Positions 1-6,481 of a DNA stretch of 9,784 nucleotides are shown one piece after another. Made by a program: the position numbers and the translations under genes. Each line of letters opens with the position of its first letter. The stretch's first letter is position 1. The stretch covers positions 1-9,784 of the forward strand of contig JANQOC010000211.1 of the NCBI GenBank assembly GCA_028279265.1, given 5' to 3'. The notes beneath the pieces were generated by a model. That model was not told the DNA's origin, made no database searches, and saw nothing but the letters and a program-made list of their open reading frames with translations. The stretch is from Hyphomicrobiales bacterium (lineage in GTDB: Bacteria > Pseudomonadota > Alphaproteobacteria > Rhizobiales > CAYWUX01).

Positions 1-475
1 CAGAGTAGCGAAATCCTCCCCCGATTGAAAAGGAAAAATCACGAGCCTGCGGAGATAAATGTAGTATTGATCCCGGCGCCGGGAGTGCAGTAGATATGCG
101 CTATTACGACAACCGTTCGGCAGGCGGTAAGTCATGTGCAAAACCTAACAGAGTCGGGGATGCTTGGCGCGAAACGCTGCCCCGCTACTTGCGCTGACGC
201 CCAACTGCTCCGGTTTCAGATGCGTATATCTCTGCAGCATTTTCCAATCTTTGCGCACGGACTTCAGCTTCGGTCTTGAGGATAAAGGTTTTGGAGCTAT
301 ATTGGCCTCTGAGACGGACTTGAACCCGCAAGTGTCCAGAAGGAAGTTATGTTAATGCGGCCATCTTTGTGCAGTCTATGAGCAGCGCGAATTTGTAGAG
401 TTGCAAAACCAGATGCACACGTGCAAAAGAATGTGTGCATGATCTTGGTTTACCCCACCAGATGATAGAAAAACC
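1..475. other. Gene-poor left edge, no supported gene
   Basis: I find no convincing gene here. A frame open from the left edge ends at a TAG at 91-93 and could be the tail of an upstream gene, but its 30 residues match nothing I recognise. The other small open frames (96-197 and 164-355) have no recognisable protein character. Visible structure is a 12-bp GC palindrome (CCCGGCGCCGGG, 72-83), a small hairpin at 318-333 and an 8-bp inverted repeat at 413-440. The dusA promoter must lie here, or transcription reads through from the left, but I cannot pick a convincing -35/-10 pair. Confidence 0.5.
413..440. repeat. 8-bp inverted repeat upstream of dusA
   Basis: ATGCACAC (413-420) and GTGTGCAT (433-440) are perfect reverse complements separated by 12 bases. 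The repeat ends 35 bp before the dusA ATG, so it could be an operator or a leader hairpin. No U-run follows it, which argues against an intrinsic terminator. The left arm can alternatively pair GCAC with GTGC at 421-424. The function is unknown. Confidence 0.45.
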
Positions 476-1477
476 ATGAAAAACCAATCGCATAGTTTTT
501 GTGTCGCGCCGATGATGGACTGGACGGATCGTCATTGCCGCGCCTTTCATCGGCTGCTGAGCTCGCGCGCAATCCTCTACACGGAAATGATAACGGCCAA
601 AGCCATTCTGCATGGGGATCGGAAGAAACTGCTTGGATATTCGAAAGAGGAACACCCGGTTGTCCTCCAACTCGGGGGATCGGACGTTCACGAGTTGGCG
701 CAGGCGGCCAGAATCGGCGCGTCGTGGGGGTATGACGAGATCAATCTGAATGTCGGATGTCCTTCACCGAGAGTGCAACACGGCCAGTTCGGAGCCGCCC
801 TGATGGCGACCCCGGAACTCGTGCGGAACTGCGTGTCGGGTATGTTACAGGCAGTCGATATTCCTGTGACCGTCAAATGCCGTATCGGTATAGATGACCA
901 GGATGAGCAAACCGCTCTTGATGACTTTGTCGGCACTGTTGCCGAGGCGGGGTGCCGAGTATTTGTTGTGCATGCGCGCAAAGCCTGGCTCGAAGGCTTG
1001 AGTCCCAAGGAGAACAGGGAGGTGCCGCCGCTTAACTGGAACCGGGTCTATAAGCTGAAGCGGGACTTTCCCGACCTTGAAATAGTTTTGAATGGGGGTA
1101 TCTCCTCCGCCGAGGCGGGGTTGGCGCATCTGGATCATGTTGATGGGGTCATGCTTGGGCGTGCGGCCTACCAGAATCCCTATCTGCTGGCGGAGGTGGA
1201 CAGGGTTTATTTTGACAGCCCCGAAGGGCCACCAGGACGGGATGAGATCTTCAGGCGCTTTGTCGCTTACGCGGAAGCCCGGTGCGAAGAAGGTGTGCGT
1301 CTGCACCAGATGACCCGGCATATTCTCGGCCTATACCAGGGGGAGCCCGGTGCACGCGTTTTTCGACGGCATTTAAGTGTCGAGGCGGTCAAGCCCGGGG
1401 CCGGGGTTCAGGTCTTGCGTGACGCCTTGAGGTTTGTCGAGAAAACCCGTGAAGCAAAACCCGTCCTCGTCGCCTGA
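476..1477 (+). CDS. dusA: tRNA-dihydrouridine(20/20a) synthase DusA
   Basis: This is a flavin-dependent tRNA-dihydrouridine synthase, which reduces uridines in the D-loop of tRNA with NAD(P)H. The 333-residue protein has the usual full length and opens directly into the FMN-barrel motif APMMDWTDRHCR (residues 11-22). The catalytic cysteine is Cys95 in NVGCPS. VKCRIGID (133-140), the HARKAWL/LSPKENRE segment (166-182), NGGI (206-209) and GRAAYQNP (228-235) are the expected FMN and phosphate-binding elements. The C-terminal helical domain carries RHILGLYQGEPGAR, which is typical of the DusA subfamily rather than DusB or DusC. The ATG at 476 leaves only nine residues before the barrel motif, and there is no strong Shine-Dalgarno sequence in front of it. 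The gene is monocistronic as far as can be seen and ends 34 bp from the convergent mutase gene. Confidence 0.96.
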   Translation: MKNQSHSFCVAPMMDWTDRHCRAFHRLLSSRAILYTEMITAKAILHGDRKKLLGYSKEEHPVVLQLGGSDVHELAQAARIGASWGYDEINLNVGCPSPRVQHGQFGAALMATPELVRNCVSGMLQAVDIPVTVKCRIGIDDQDEQTALDDFVGTVAEAGCRVFVVHARKAWLEGLSPKENREVPPLNWNRVYKLKRDFPDLEIVLNGGISSAEAGLAHLDHVDGVMLGRAAYQNPYLLAEVDRVYFDSPEGPPGRDEIFRRFVAYAEARCEEGVRLHQMTRHILGLYQGEPGARVFRRHLSVEAVKPGAGVQVLRDALRFVEKTREAKPVLVA

Positions 1478-1506
1478 ACGGGTCAGCGATCGATAGCGCG
1501 CAGGCG
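1471..1506. terminator. Possible weak hairpin between convergent dusA and mutase genes
   Basis: CGCCTG (1471-1476, overlapping the dusA stop) and CAGGCG (1501-1506) are reverse complements flanking 24 bases that contain a smaller GCG/CGC pairing. The position between two convergent stop codons suits a bidirectional terminator, but there is no U-run on either strand, so the call is weak. Confidence 0.2.
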
Positions 1507-1511
1507 TTGCT

Positions 1512-3011
1512 TCAGATCTTCTGATTATATTCGCCGACTTCCGGATAATCTTCGAGAAGCAGATCGATATTCTTGAACATGGCGTGCATGTTCTCTTCAG
1601 ATGTCGGGCTTTCAACGACGACAACCAGTTCCGGTTTGTTGGAGGACGCCCGGACCAGGCCCCAGGTGCCGTCCTGCAGAACAACGCGAATACCGTTCAC
1701 CGTTATGAGTTCACGAATGGCTTGTCCGGCAATTTGTGCGCCATCGGCAGCCTGCTTCTGGTAGTGCTGCACAACCCGTTCGACGACCCCGTATTTGAGC
1801 TTGTCATCGCAATGGGGAGACATGGTTGGCGATTGCCAGGTTTTGGGCAGGGCGGCAAGGAGTTCGCTCATGCTCTTGTCGGTGTTTCGGTCAAGCATGT
1901 CGCAAACAGCGATAGCGGAGACGAGACCATCATCGTAACCGCGGCCCACAGGCGGGTTAAAGAAAAAGTGGCCGGATTTTTCAAAGCCGACGAGAGCCCC
2001 GTTTTCGTGGCTGTAGCGCTTAATGTAGGAATGCCCCGTTTTCCAGAAATCTGTCTTCGCGCCATTTTGTTCTAAAACGGGATCCGTCAGGAAGAGGCCG
2101 GTGGATTTGACATCAGCGACGAATTTGGCGTTGTCATGCTGCGCTGAAAGTTCGCGCGCCAGCATCACGCCGACCTTGTCTGCAAAAATCATTTGACCCT
2201 GATTGTCGACTACGCCGCATCGATCGCCGTCACCGTCAAAGGCGAGACCGACATCGGCGCCGCTGGATGTCACGGCGTCACGAATGGCGTTGAGCATTTT
2301 CAGATCTTCAGGATTGGGATTGTGATTCGGAAAAGAGTGGTCGAGATCGGTATTGAGGGGGATAACCTCGCAGCCAAGCGCTTCGAGAACATCAGGGGCG
2401 AAGGCCCCGGCAGTACCATTGCCGCAGGCGACAACCGCTTTCAGCTTTCGGGTGAATTTTTCCCGGTTGGTGAGATCAGCGATATAGCGTTCCCGCAAAT
2501 CCGAAACGAAATGATACTGTCCGCCCTGGGAGAGATCAAAATCTCCTTCGAGAACGATTTTTTTCAGAGCCGACATATCGTCCGGACCAAAGGTCAGGGG
2601 GCGTTCAAATCCCATTTTAATACCGGTCCAGCCATTGTCATTGTGACTGGCGGTGACCATGGCCACCCCCTCCACCTCGAGTTCGAACTGGGCGAAATAA
2701 GCCATGGGCGACAGTGCAAGACCGATGTCGTAGACCTCCATGCCCGACGCCAGCAGGCCGTTTATCAAGGCCTGTTTGACGGAACCCGAGTACCAGCGAA
2801 AGTCATGGCCGGTGACAATACGTTTCGGTATGTCCTTGCGGCCGAAATATGTGCCCATGCCGAGACCGATGGCCTGCAGACCCATGAGATTGATCTCTTC
2901 CGGGAACAGCCAGCGGGCGTCATATTCTCTAAAGCCCGTATCCTTGACCAGAGGGAGAGATTCAAACGCGGCAGTGTTCGGTGTCAGATCTTGGCGAGGT
3001 TTGGGAAACAT
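1512..3011 (-). CDS. Phosphomannomutase/phosphoglucomutase (alpha-D-phosphohexomutase)
   Basis: This cytoplasmic hexose-phosphate mutase interconverts 6-phospho and 1-phospho sugars, feeding GDP-mannose, alginate, LPS or glycogen pathways depending on the organism. From the ATG at 3011 it is 499 residues. All four family signatures are present: the phosphoserine loop TASHN (Ser122), the Mg-binding loop DGDGDR (259-264), the sugar-specificity loop GFEKSGH (342-348) and the phosphate-binding loop RASSNKPEL (454-462). The Lys in the sugar loop, where many family members have GEMSGH, is also seen in relatives. An ATG eight codons upstream (3035) is in frame, but a TTGACA box lies so close that transcription might start after it; the 3011 ATG has a modest TTGAG six bases upstream. 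AlgC-, Pgm- and ManB-type names are all possible, and substrate preference cannot be read from sequence alone. It is transcribed apart from the proteases, 302 bp away. Confidence 0.93.
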   Translation of the reverse strand: MFPKPRQDLTPNTAAFESLPLVKDTGFREYDARWLFPEEINLMGLQAIGLGMGTYFGRKDIPKRIVTGHDFRWYSGSVKQALINGLLASGMEVYDIGLALSPMAYFAQFELEVEGVAMVTASHNDNGWTGIKMGFERPLTFGPDDMSALKKIVLEGDFDLSQGGQYHFVSDLRERYIADLTNREKFTRKLKAVVACGNGTAGAFAPDVLEALGCEVIPLNTDLDHSFPNHNPNPEDLKMLNAIRDAVTSSGADVGLAFDGDGDRCGVVDNQGQMIFADKVGVMLARELSAQHDNAKFVADVKSTGLFLTDPVLEQNGAKTDFWKTGHSYIKRYSHENGALVGFEKSGHFFFNPPVGRGYDDGLVSAIAVCDMLDRNTDKSMSELLAALPKTWQSPTMSPHCDDKLKYGVVERVVQHYQKQAADGAQIAGQAIRELITVNGIRVVLQDGTWGLVRASSNKPELVVVVESPTSEENMHAMFKNIDLLLEDYPEVGEYNQKI

Positions 3012-3035
3012 ATGCGTCTCAATTTGTTTAAGCAT

Positions 3036-3337
3036 TCATTAACCATAAATTTCAATTGTGTTGTCAAGTATGCCCATCAGGCTGTGTCGGGAAAATGTTT
3101 GGAGAAGTTTGATTGAGGCAGCGCCGCTCAATTTATTCACCCCAAATAGCCCCCGTTTTGTGTTCGCCTTCAGAAAACCCGCAGCCGCAAAAATTTGCAA
3201 GGGGTTTGTTGCAACATCGTTTACCGCGTGGATGAGCCGGAAACGACATCGCGTTTCGGCTGCTGATTCGTGCCGCAGACAGTCATCGATTCGATTAAAA
3301 GAAATCCGAAATTCGAATGAATTCTGATGATGCCGGA
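3036..3337. other. 302-bp intergenic region between mutase and protease genes
   Basis: No gene is supported here. A plus-strand frame at 3058-3327 begins with TTG, has no ribosome binding site and no family character. The stretch holds the candidate mutase promoter near 3038-3067 and, at the other end, a possible weak terminator of the upstream protease gene. The rest shows no repeat or RNA gene that I can recognise. Confidence 0.5.
3038..3067 (-). promoter_or_regulatory. Candidate sigma70-type promoter of the mutase gene
   Basis: Read on the minus strand, a perfect TTGACA (3067-3062) is followed after 18 bases by GTTAAT (3043-3038), a poor -10. A start site about seven bases on would fall near 3031, inside the upstream in-frame ATG at 3035. 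This would favour the ATG at 3011 as the translated start. The -35 is convincing and the -10 is not. Confidence 0.35.
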
Positions 3338-3339
3338 TT
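3294..3339 (-). terminator. Weak candidate terminator after the retropepsin pair
   Basis: On the minus strand AATCCG (3339-3334, overlapping the stop codon) pairs with CGGATT (3308-3303), and a T-rich run TTTCTTTTAA follows. The 25-base loop contains a smaller AATTC/GAATT pairing. Six pairs with a long loop make this only a possibility. Confidence 0.25.
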
Positions 3340-3916
3340 ATTGAACGAGGACGAGTTCTCCACCCTCAAGCTCGACACGTTCCAGCTTCTTGATGAAACT
3401 CATGCCTAACAGGGTTATCGACGTCGCTCCCGGTTGGGTCACGATGGCCCGTACGTTCCGCACCTCGATGTCGCCAATTTCGACACTGTCGAGCTCCGCC
3501 GGCGCCCCCAGCGAGATGCCGTTGGCCGTGCTCAGCCTGATGGTAAACTCTTGTTCTGTAGGGAATAATCCGATTGCGTTGGCATCCTCATAGGTCAAGG
3601 CAACAGCGGATGCGCCGGTATCGATCAGTACTTCGATATCCTGTCCGTTGATTTCCGCCGTGGTGAAAAAGTGGCCATTGCGGCCGGCCTGAATGCGCTC
3701 TTCGTAGCTGGAGTAATCCGGTTCCGCATCAGCTTCCTTGGCTACAGCCGCGTTTTGACTTTTGGCCATCCGATATTTTTCTTCGCCCATTTCCAGGACC
3801 CGCGTCATAACGCCGGAAAGAGAATCGAAATAGTAGAACGACCCAAACCCTATGGCGAACACGGTAATCCAGATACCGGCTTCGTTCACAACCTGCTTGA
3901 TAGATGTACCAGACAT
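3338..3916 (-). CDS. Retropepsin-like aspartic protease, single membrane anchor (TIGR02281-type)
   Basis: A 192-residue membrane-anchored clan AA aspartic protease. One hydrophobic segment (about residues 13-30) is followed by a charged linker and then a retropepsin fold of roughly 110 residues. The catalytic motif is IDTGAS with Asp99; a second-half STANG (129-133) and a C-terminal LLGMSFIKKL (169-178) match the bacterial TIGR02281 family. As in retroviral proteases, one Asp per chain implies that a homodimer forms the active site. The neighbouring 3983-4690 gene is a clear paralogue. The ATG at 3916 is preferred; a TTG at 3925 is in frame, and the purine-rich GAGGGGG (3934-3928) lies two bases before the TTG but eleven before the ATG, so neither spacing is ideal. 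That purine run can pair with a complementary segment in the 66-bp gap. Substrates of this family are mostly unknown. Confidence 0.88.
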   Translation of the reverse strand: MSGTSIKQVVNEAGIWITVFAIGFGSFYYFDSLSGVMTRVLEMGEEKYRMAKSQNAAVAKEADAEPDYSSYEERIQAGRNGHFFTTAEINGQDIEVLIDTGASAVALTYEDANAIGLFPTEQEFTIRLSTANGISLGAPAELDSVEIGDIEVRNVRAIVTQPGATSITLLGMSFIKKLERVELEGGELVLVQ

Positions 3917-3924
3917 GGAAGGCA

Positions 3925-3960
3925 AATCCCCCTCAACGCAAACTCACACAGAGGGAGACC
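3925..3960 (-). promoter_or_regulatory. Possible RBS-occluding hairpin before the second retropepsin
   Basis: On the minus-strand RNA, GGUCUCCCUC (3960-3951) can pair with GAGGGGGAUU (3934-3925) across a 16-base loop: seven Watson-Crick pairs and three G-U pairs. The 3' arm is the only Shine-Dalgarno-like run before the gene. The wobbles work only on the coding-strand RNA. This was found by hand without energy calculation. Confidence 0.35.
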
Positions 3961-3982
3961 GTTCGCTTATTCGAGCTTATGG

Positions 3983-4690
3983 CTAACTTCGAAGAGTCAG
4001 ATAATCTCCCTGGAATTCATAAGAACGCAAACGGTTTAAGAAATTCATACCAAGAAGACTTTGATGAAGGACGCCGGGCCTGGCAATCAGGGCATCGACA
4101 TTGTTTCTGACGATATTCCCGATGCTGATGGAGTTCAGGCGGACACGCGCAGCAAAAGACGTTCCGTTCGCCGTTTGTACCGGTATGTTGTAGCGCAGGG
4201 ACCGTATATCGACACCGATTCTGCGGGCATCGTTCTCGTTAAGTACGACGGTCGACGCCCCGGTATCAATGATGAAGTCAACGGATCGGCCATTGACCTT
4301 GGAACGGGCGATAAAGTGTCCGTCATATCGTTTGCGGAGCTGCACCGACTTATCGCCGTTTTCGGTCGTGCTGACGGCAATGGTCGTTCCCGCCGGCAAC
4401 AGTTCACCGGCGATGCGGTAGGCCACGGATTCGATCTCAAAACGATAGGCGTAGAGCCCGATTAGAATAAGGGCAAACCCGGCCCAAAGCACCATATGCT
4501 TTATCGCCTGGGTGAAAGCATTGCGGTAGTGGTAGAGCAGGGAACCGCCGAGATAAATCAGCAGGGCCAGCGATGCCAGCACGCCGGCAAAATGCGACGG
4601 ATCCAGACCGGCAATTGTTCCGGCGTCATGATTTACGATTAATACAATGCCTGCCAGAATGAGCAGGCCAAGCGCAATCCATGAACCCAA
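3983..4690 (-). CDS. Retropepsin-like aspartic protease, three-helix membrane anchor (TIGR02281-type)
   Basis: A 235-residue paralogue of the neighbouring protease with a different membrane part. Three hydrophobic segments (about residues 4-19, 34-54 and 67-82) precede a retropepsin domain starting near residue 120. The catalytic motif is FIIDTGAS with Asp142; TANG (173-176) and SLLGMNFLNRL (211-221) complete the TIGR02281-like fold. An odd number of helices allows the N-terminus and the catalytic domain to lie on opposite sides of the membrane; the latter is probably periplasmic, though topology is inferred. The start is TTG at 4690: a strong GGAGG (4703-4699) sits eight bases upstream, and the next in-frame ATG would remove the first two helices. 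It is followed after 66 bp by the second protease, so co-transcription is likely. The substrate is unknown. Confidence 0.88.
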   Translation of the reverse strand: MGSWIALGLLILAGIVLIVNHDAGTIAGLDPSHFAGVLASLALLIYLGGSLLYHYRNAFTQAIKHMVLWAGFALILIGLYAYRFEIESVAYRIAGELLPAGTTIAVSTTENGDKSVQLRKRYDGHFIARSKVNGRSVDFIIDTGASTVVLNENDARRIGVDIRSLRYNIPVQTANGTSFAARVRLNSISIGNIVRNNVDALIARPGVLHQSLLGMNFLNRLRSYEFQGDYLTLRS

Positions 4691-4698
4691 AAATCAAT

Positions 4699-4703
4699 CC
4701 TCC
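4699..4703 (-). promoter_or_regulatory. Shine-Dalgarno GGAGG fixing a TTG start
   Basis: GGAGG on the minus strand ends eight bases before the TTG at 4690, which is an optimal spacing. It is one of the strongest ribosome binding sites in the window and decides the non-ATG start of the three-helix protease. Confidence 0.7.
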
Positions 4704-4735
4704 AGAATTAGAGCTTTCTACATGCCAGTGTTCAG

Positions 4736-4749
4736 GAGCGCGAACGCTC
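4736..4749 (-). other. GAGCG-UUCG-CGCUC hairpin in protease leader
   Basis: On the minus strand GAGCG (4749-4745), loop TTCG, CGCTC (4740-4736) forms a perfect five-pair GC-rich stem with a UUCG tetraloop closed by G-C. No U-run follows, so it is not a terminator. It would sit in the 5' leader of the three-helix protease mRNA if the promoter near 4780-4807 is real. Confidence 0.45.
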
Positions 4750-4779
4750 GATCGAAACTCCCGCACAGGCCGTAATTCC

Positions 4780-4807
4780 TATATAAGAAATCATACCGGC
4801 GGAACAA
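4780..4807 (-). promoter_or_regulatory. Candidate promoter for the retropepsin pair
   Basis: Read on the minus strand: TTGTTC (4807-4802), a 16-base spacer, then TATATA (4785-4780). A start near 4773 would give a leader of about 83 bases that includes the UUCG hairpin. The boxes are moderate matches to the sigma70 consensus. The nearby AACATT-AAAA-AATGTT inverted repeat (4821-4836) lies just upstream of the -35 and could be a regulator site. Confidence 0.35.
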
Positions 4808-4820
4808 TGGCAGCTCATTC

Positions 4821-4836
4821 AACATTAAAAAATGTT
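4821..4836. repeat. Short AT-rich inverted repeat AACATT/AATGTT
   Basis: AACATT and AATGTT are reverse complements around an AAAA centre, located between the histidine kinase stop and the candidate protease promoter. It is short and AT-rich, so chance is a fair explanation. Confidence 0.3.
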
Positions 4837-4882
4837 AACTTTGCCCTGGGTTTAAAAGCCCCGGCTAAAAGCGACTTCAAAG

Positions 4883-6481
4883 CTATCGGGCAGTGTTCAA
4901 ACGCTGATCGATGTATTTCTTGAGGTCTTCCGGCGAAAGGTCGAGATAATCGGTTTTGTCGCTGCCGCGGCCAAGACGTTTTTTCGCGCCGGAATTTTCA
5001 ACCGGCAAGGCGGGCATAGGATTCATGGACCGGTTCGCCGGGAAAATCAGAGAAACTTCGGTGCCCTTTCGCAGGACACTCTTAAGCTGCAATTCGCCGC
5101 CATGCATTTTCATGAGCCCCTGGACGATAGGCAGGCCAAGGCCTGTTCCACCTTCCGCGGTTTCATGGGCAAGTGAGCCCTGGCCAAAACTCTGGAGAAC
5201 GATGGGGATCTCTTCCTTGGGAATGCCCGGCCCGGAGTCCCGAATGCGCAGGATCTGCCTTCCTTCATGGTCTTTGTCCAGAATGATCCAGATGTTTCCA
5301 CCTTTGGGCGTGAACTTGATGGCGTTGCCTAAAATGTTCAGGCACATCTGGCGAACGGCGCGTTCATCTGCCCATAGACGCGGCAGGGTTGCGTGAAACT
5401 CCTCGTGAATTTTCAGCCCTTTTTCCTCCGCGCGGATACGCAGCAGACGCTGGCAGTCATCGGCGATCCCGGCGAGCTCAATCCCCTCTTCATTGAGATT
5501 GTAGCGGCCGGCCTCGATGCGGGACAGGTCAAGAATTTCATTGATGAGATTAAGAAGATGCTGTCCGCTTTCATGAATGTCTTGGGAATATTCCTTGTAG
5601 GTTACATTTGCATGGGGGCCGAAGATTTCGGATTTCATAACCTCGGAAAATCCGATGATGGCGTTCAGCGGTGTCCTGAGTTCATGACTCATGGTGGCAA
5701 GGAATCGGGATTTCGCAAGATTGGCGGCTTCGGCCTGACGGCGGCCCTCGTCGGACAATGCTTTTGCTTCTTCGATTTCGGCAATCAGGGAATCTTTCAT
5801 CGCCCGGAAATTGATCATCGAAATAACATTCGCATGAAGCCCGCGTACGAGAAAGAAAAGATAGCTGTGGACGCCGATGGCTAGTGCCGCGAGGGCCCAG
5901 TAGAAGGGTTCGTTGAACAGGGCGAAGCGGATAACCAGGCCGGCGGTCATGGGCAGGGTCCCGATGGCGACGATTTGCGGAACGCTGGCGGCAAACATCA
6001 TGCGCATGCAGATCATAACCACGATCGAGGCGAAGATGAACATGTGAGCCGAGGGATCGGACACCTTCAGGCTGATGGTGATGATCCCCATCCATATGGT
6101 GCCGTGAAGAAACTCCGCAGTAGCCAGTTTCATGCGCCACTGGGTCAGGGGAATATCCGGACTCATTTCCTTGGGAAAATTGGCGCACAGAATCAGCAGG
6201 ATCATCTTGGTGATGAGCAGGCAAACATACCAGATGGCGATCTGTTCAAAAGGGGCCCAGAAACTCGCGGCGAGCGCAACCACGAGTGCAAACAGCGGCA
6301 TGGTGAATTTGGCGCCGAGCTCATTATTGACAAACATGAGCAGGAGATCGTGCTGGTATTCAGGCTTCAGTTTTGAGGAATTGACCAGCCTGTCGCGGAC
6401 CTGTTGGACCGTGTGGTCGCGCGCCGGTTTTTGAGCCCGGGGACCCTGAGAAAAACTCTCTGATATACTTTGCAGTGCCAT
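4883..6481 (-). CDS. Multi-pass membrane sensor histidine kinase (PleC/DivJ/PdhS-like catalytic core)
   Basis: A 532-residue sensor kinase. The soluble N-terminus (1-57) is followed by about six hydrophobic segments (roughly 58-75, 80-100, 120-137, 147-166, 168-187 and 194-212), with no recognisable periplasmic sensor domain between them, and then a charged linker likely to be coiled coil (222-257). The HisKA dimerisation helix carries the phospho-acceptor His266 in MSHELRTP. The HATPase domain has N-box Asn382/Asn386 (LNILGN), G1 DSGPGI (415-420), a SFGQG F-box (431-435) and G2 GGTGLGL (444-450), so both kinase halves look active. The HELRTPLNAIIGFSE...EIFGP and DIHESGQHLLNLIN segments resemble alphaproteobacterial PleC/DivJ/PdhS cores, which phosphorylate DivK/PleD-type regulators. 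A C-terminal tail of about 50 residues is rich in charge. No response regulator gene is adjacent, so it is an orphan kinase here. The ATG at 6481 has only a weak GAG upstream. Confidence 0.92.
   Translation of the reverse strand: MALQSISESFSQGPRAQKPARDHTVQQVRDRLVNSSKLKPEYQHDLLLMFVNNELGAKFTMPLFALVVALAASFWAPFEQIAIWYVCLLITKMILLILCANFPKEMSPDIPLTQWRMKLATAEFLHGTIWMGIITISLKVSDPSAHMFIFASIVVMICMRMMFAASVPQIVAIGTLPMTAGLVIRFALFNEPFYWALAALAIGVHSYLFFLVRGLHANVISMINFRAMKDSLIAEIEEAKALSDEGRRQAEAANLAKSRFLATMSHELRTPLNAIIGFSEVMKSEIFGPHANVTYKEYSQDIHESGQHLLNLINEILDLSRIEAGRYNLNEEGIELAGIADDCQRLLRIRAEEKGLKIHEEFHATLPRLWADERAVRQMCLNILGNAIKFTPKGGNIWIILDKDHEGRQILRIRDSGPGIPKEEIPIVLQSFGQGSLAHETAEGGTGLGLPIVQGLMKMHGGELQLKSVLRKGTEVSLIFPANRSMNPMPALPVENSGAKKRLGRGSDKTDYLDLSPEDLKKYIDQRLNTAR

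Noticed and set aside
72..83. CCCGGCGCCGGG palindrome
   Set aside because: It is perfect but has no loop, no nearby gene and no partner copy in the window; GC-rich 12-mers of this kind arise easily.
96..197. 33-codon open frame with ATG and an upstream GGGAG
   Set aside because: The spacing is plausible, but the product has no family character and there is no supporting neighbour or promoter.
311..340. tRNA T-arm look-alike on the minus strand (GGGTTCAAGTCC)
   Set aside because: The flanking T-stem does not pair properly and no acceptor, D-arm or anticodon arm can be found upstream at tRNA distance. It could at most be a remnant.
845..1321. 158-codon open frame antisense to dusA
   Set aside because: It is fully inside dusA, whose catalytic motifs are intact, and its product resembles nothing.
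2193..3116. 307-codon open frame on the plus strand across the mutase gene
   Set aside because: It lies antisense to a gene with all four phosphohexomutase signatures, and its translation has no recognisable family motif. Codon bias of the real gene explains the open antisense frame.
3058..3327. 89-codon plus-strand frame in the mutase-protease gap
   Set aside because: It has a TTG start without a ribosome binding site, no recognisable composition or motif, and it overlaps the likely mutase promoter.
4855..4873. Possible terminator AGCC-CC-GGCT flanked by A-runs after the kinase gene
   Set aside because: The loop would be only two bases; opening it leaves a three-pair stem, which is too weak to call.
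4807..4923. 38-codon plus-strand frame with ATG after GGCGGAAC
   Set aside because: It runs antisense into the histidine kinase 3' end and covers the candidate protease promoter; there is no protein character.
5682..6224. 180-codon open frame within the histidine kinase in another minus-strand frame
   Set aside because: It is wholly inside a kinase gene with intact motifs and is His/Arg/Pro-rich in the way shifted frames usually are.
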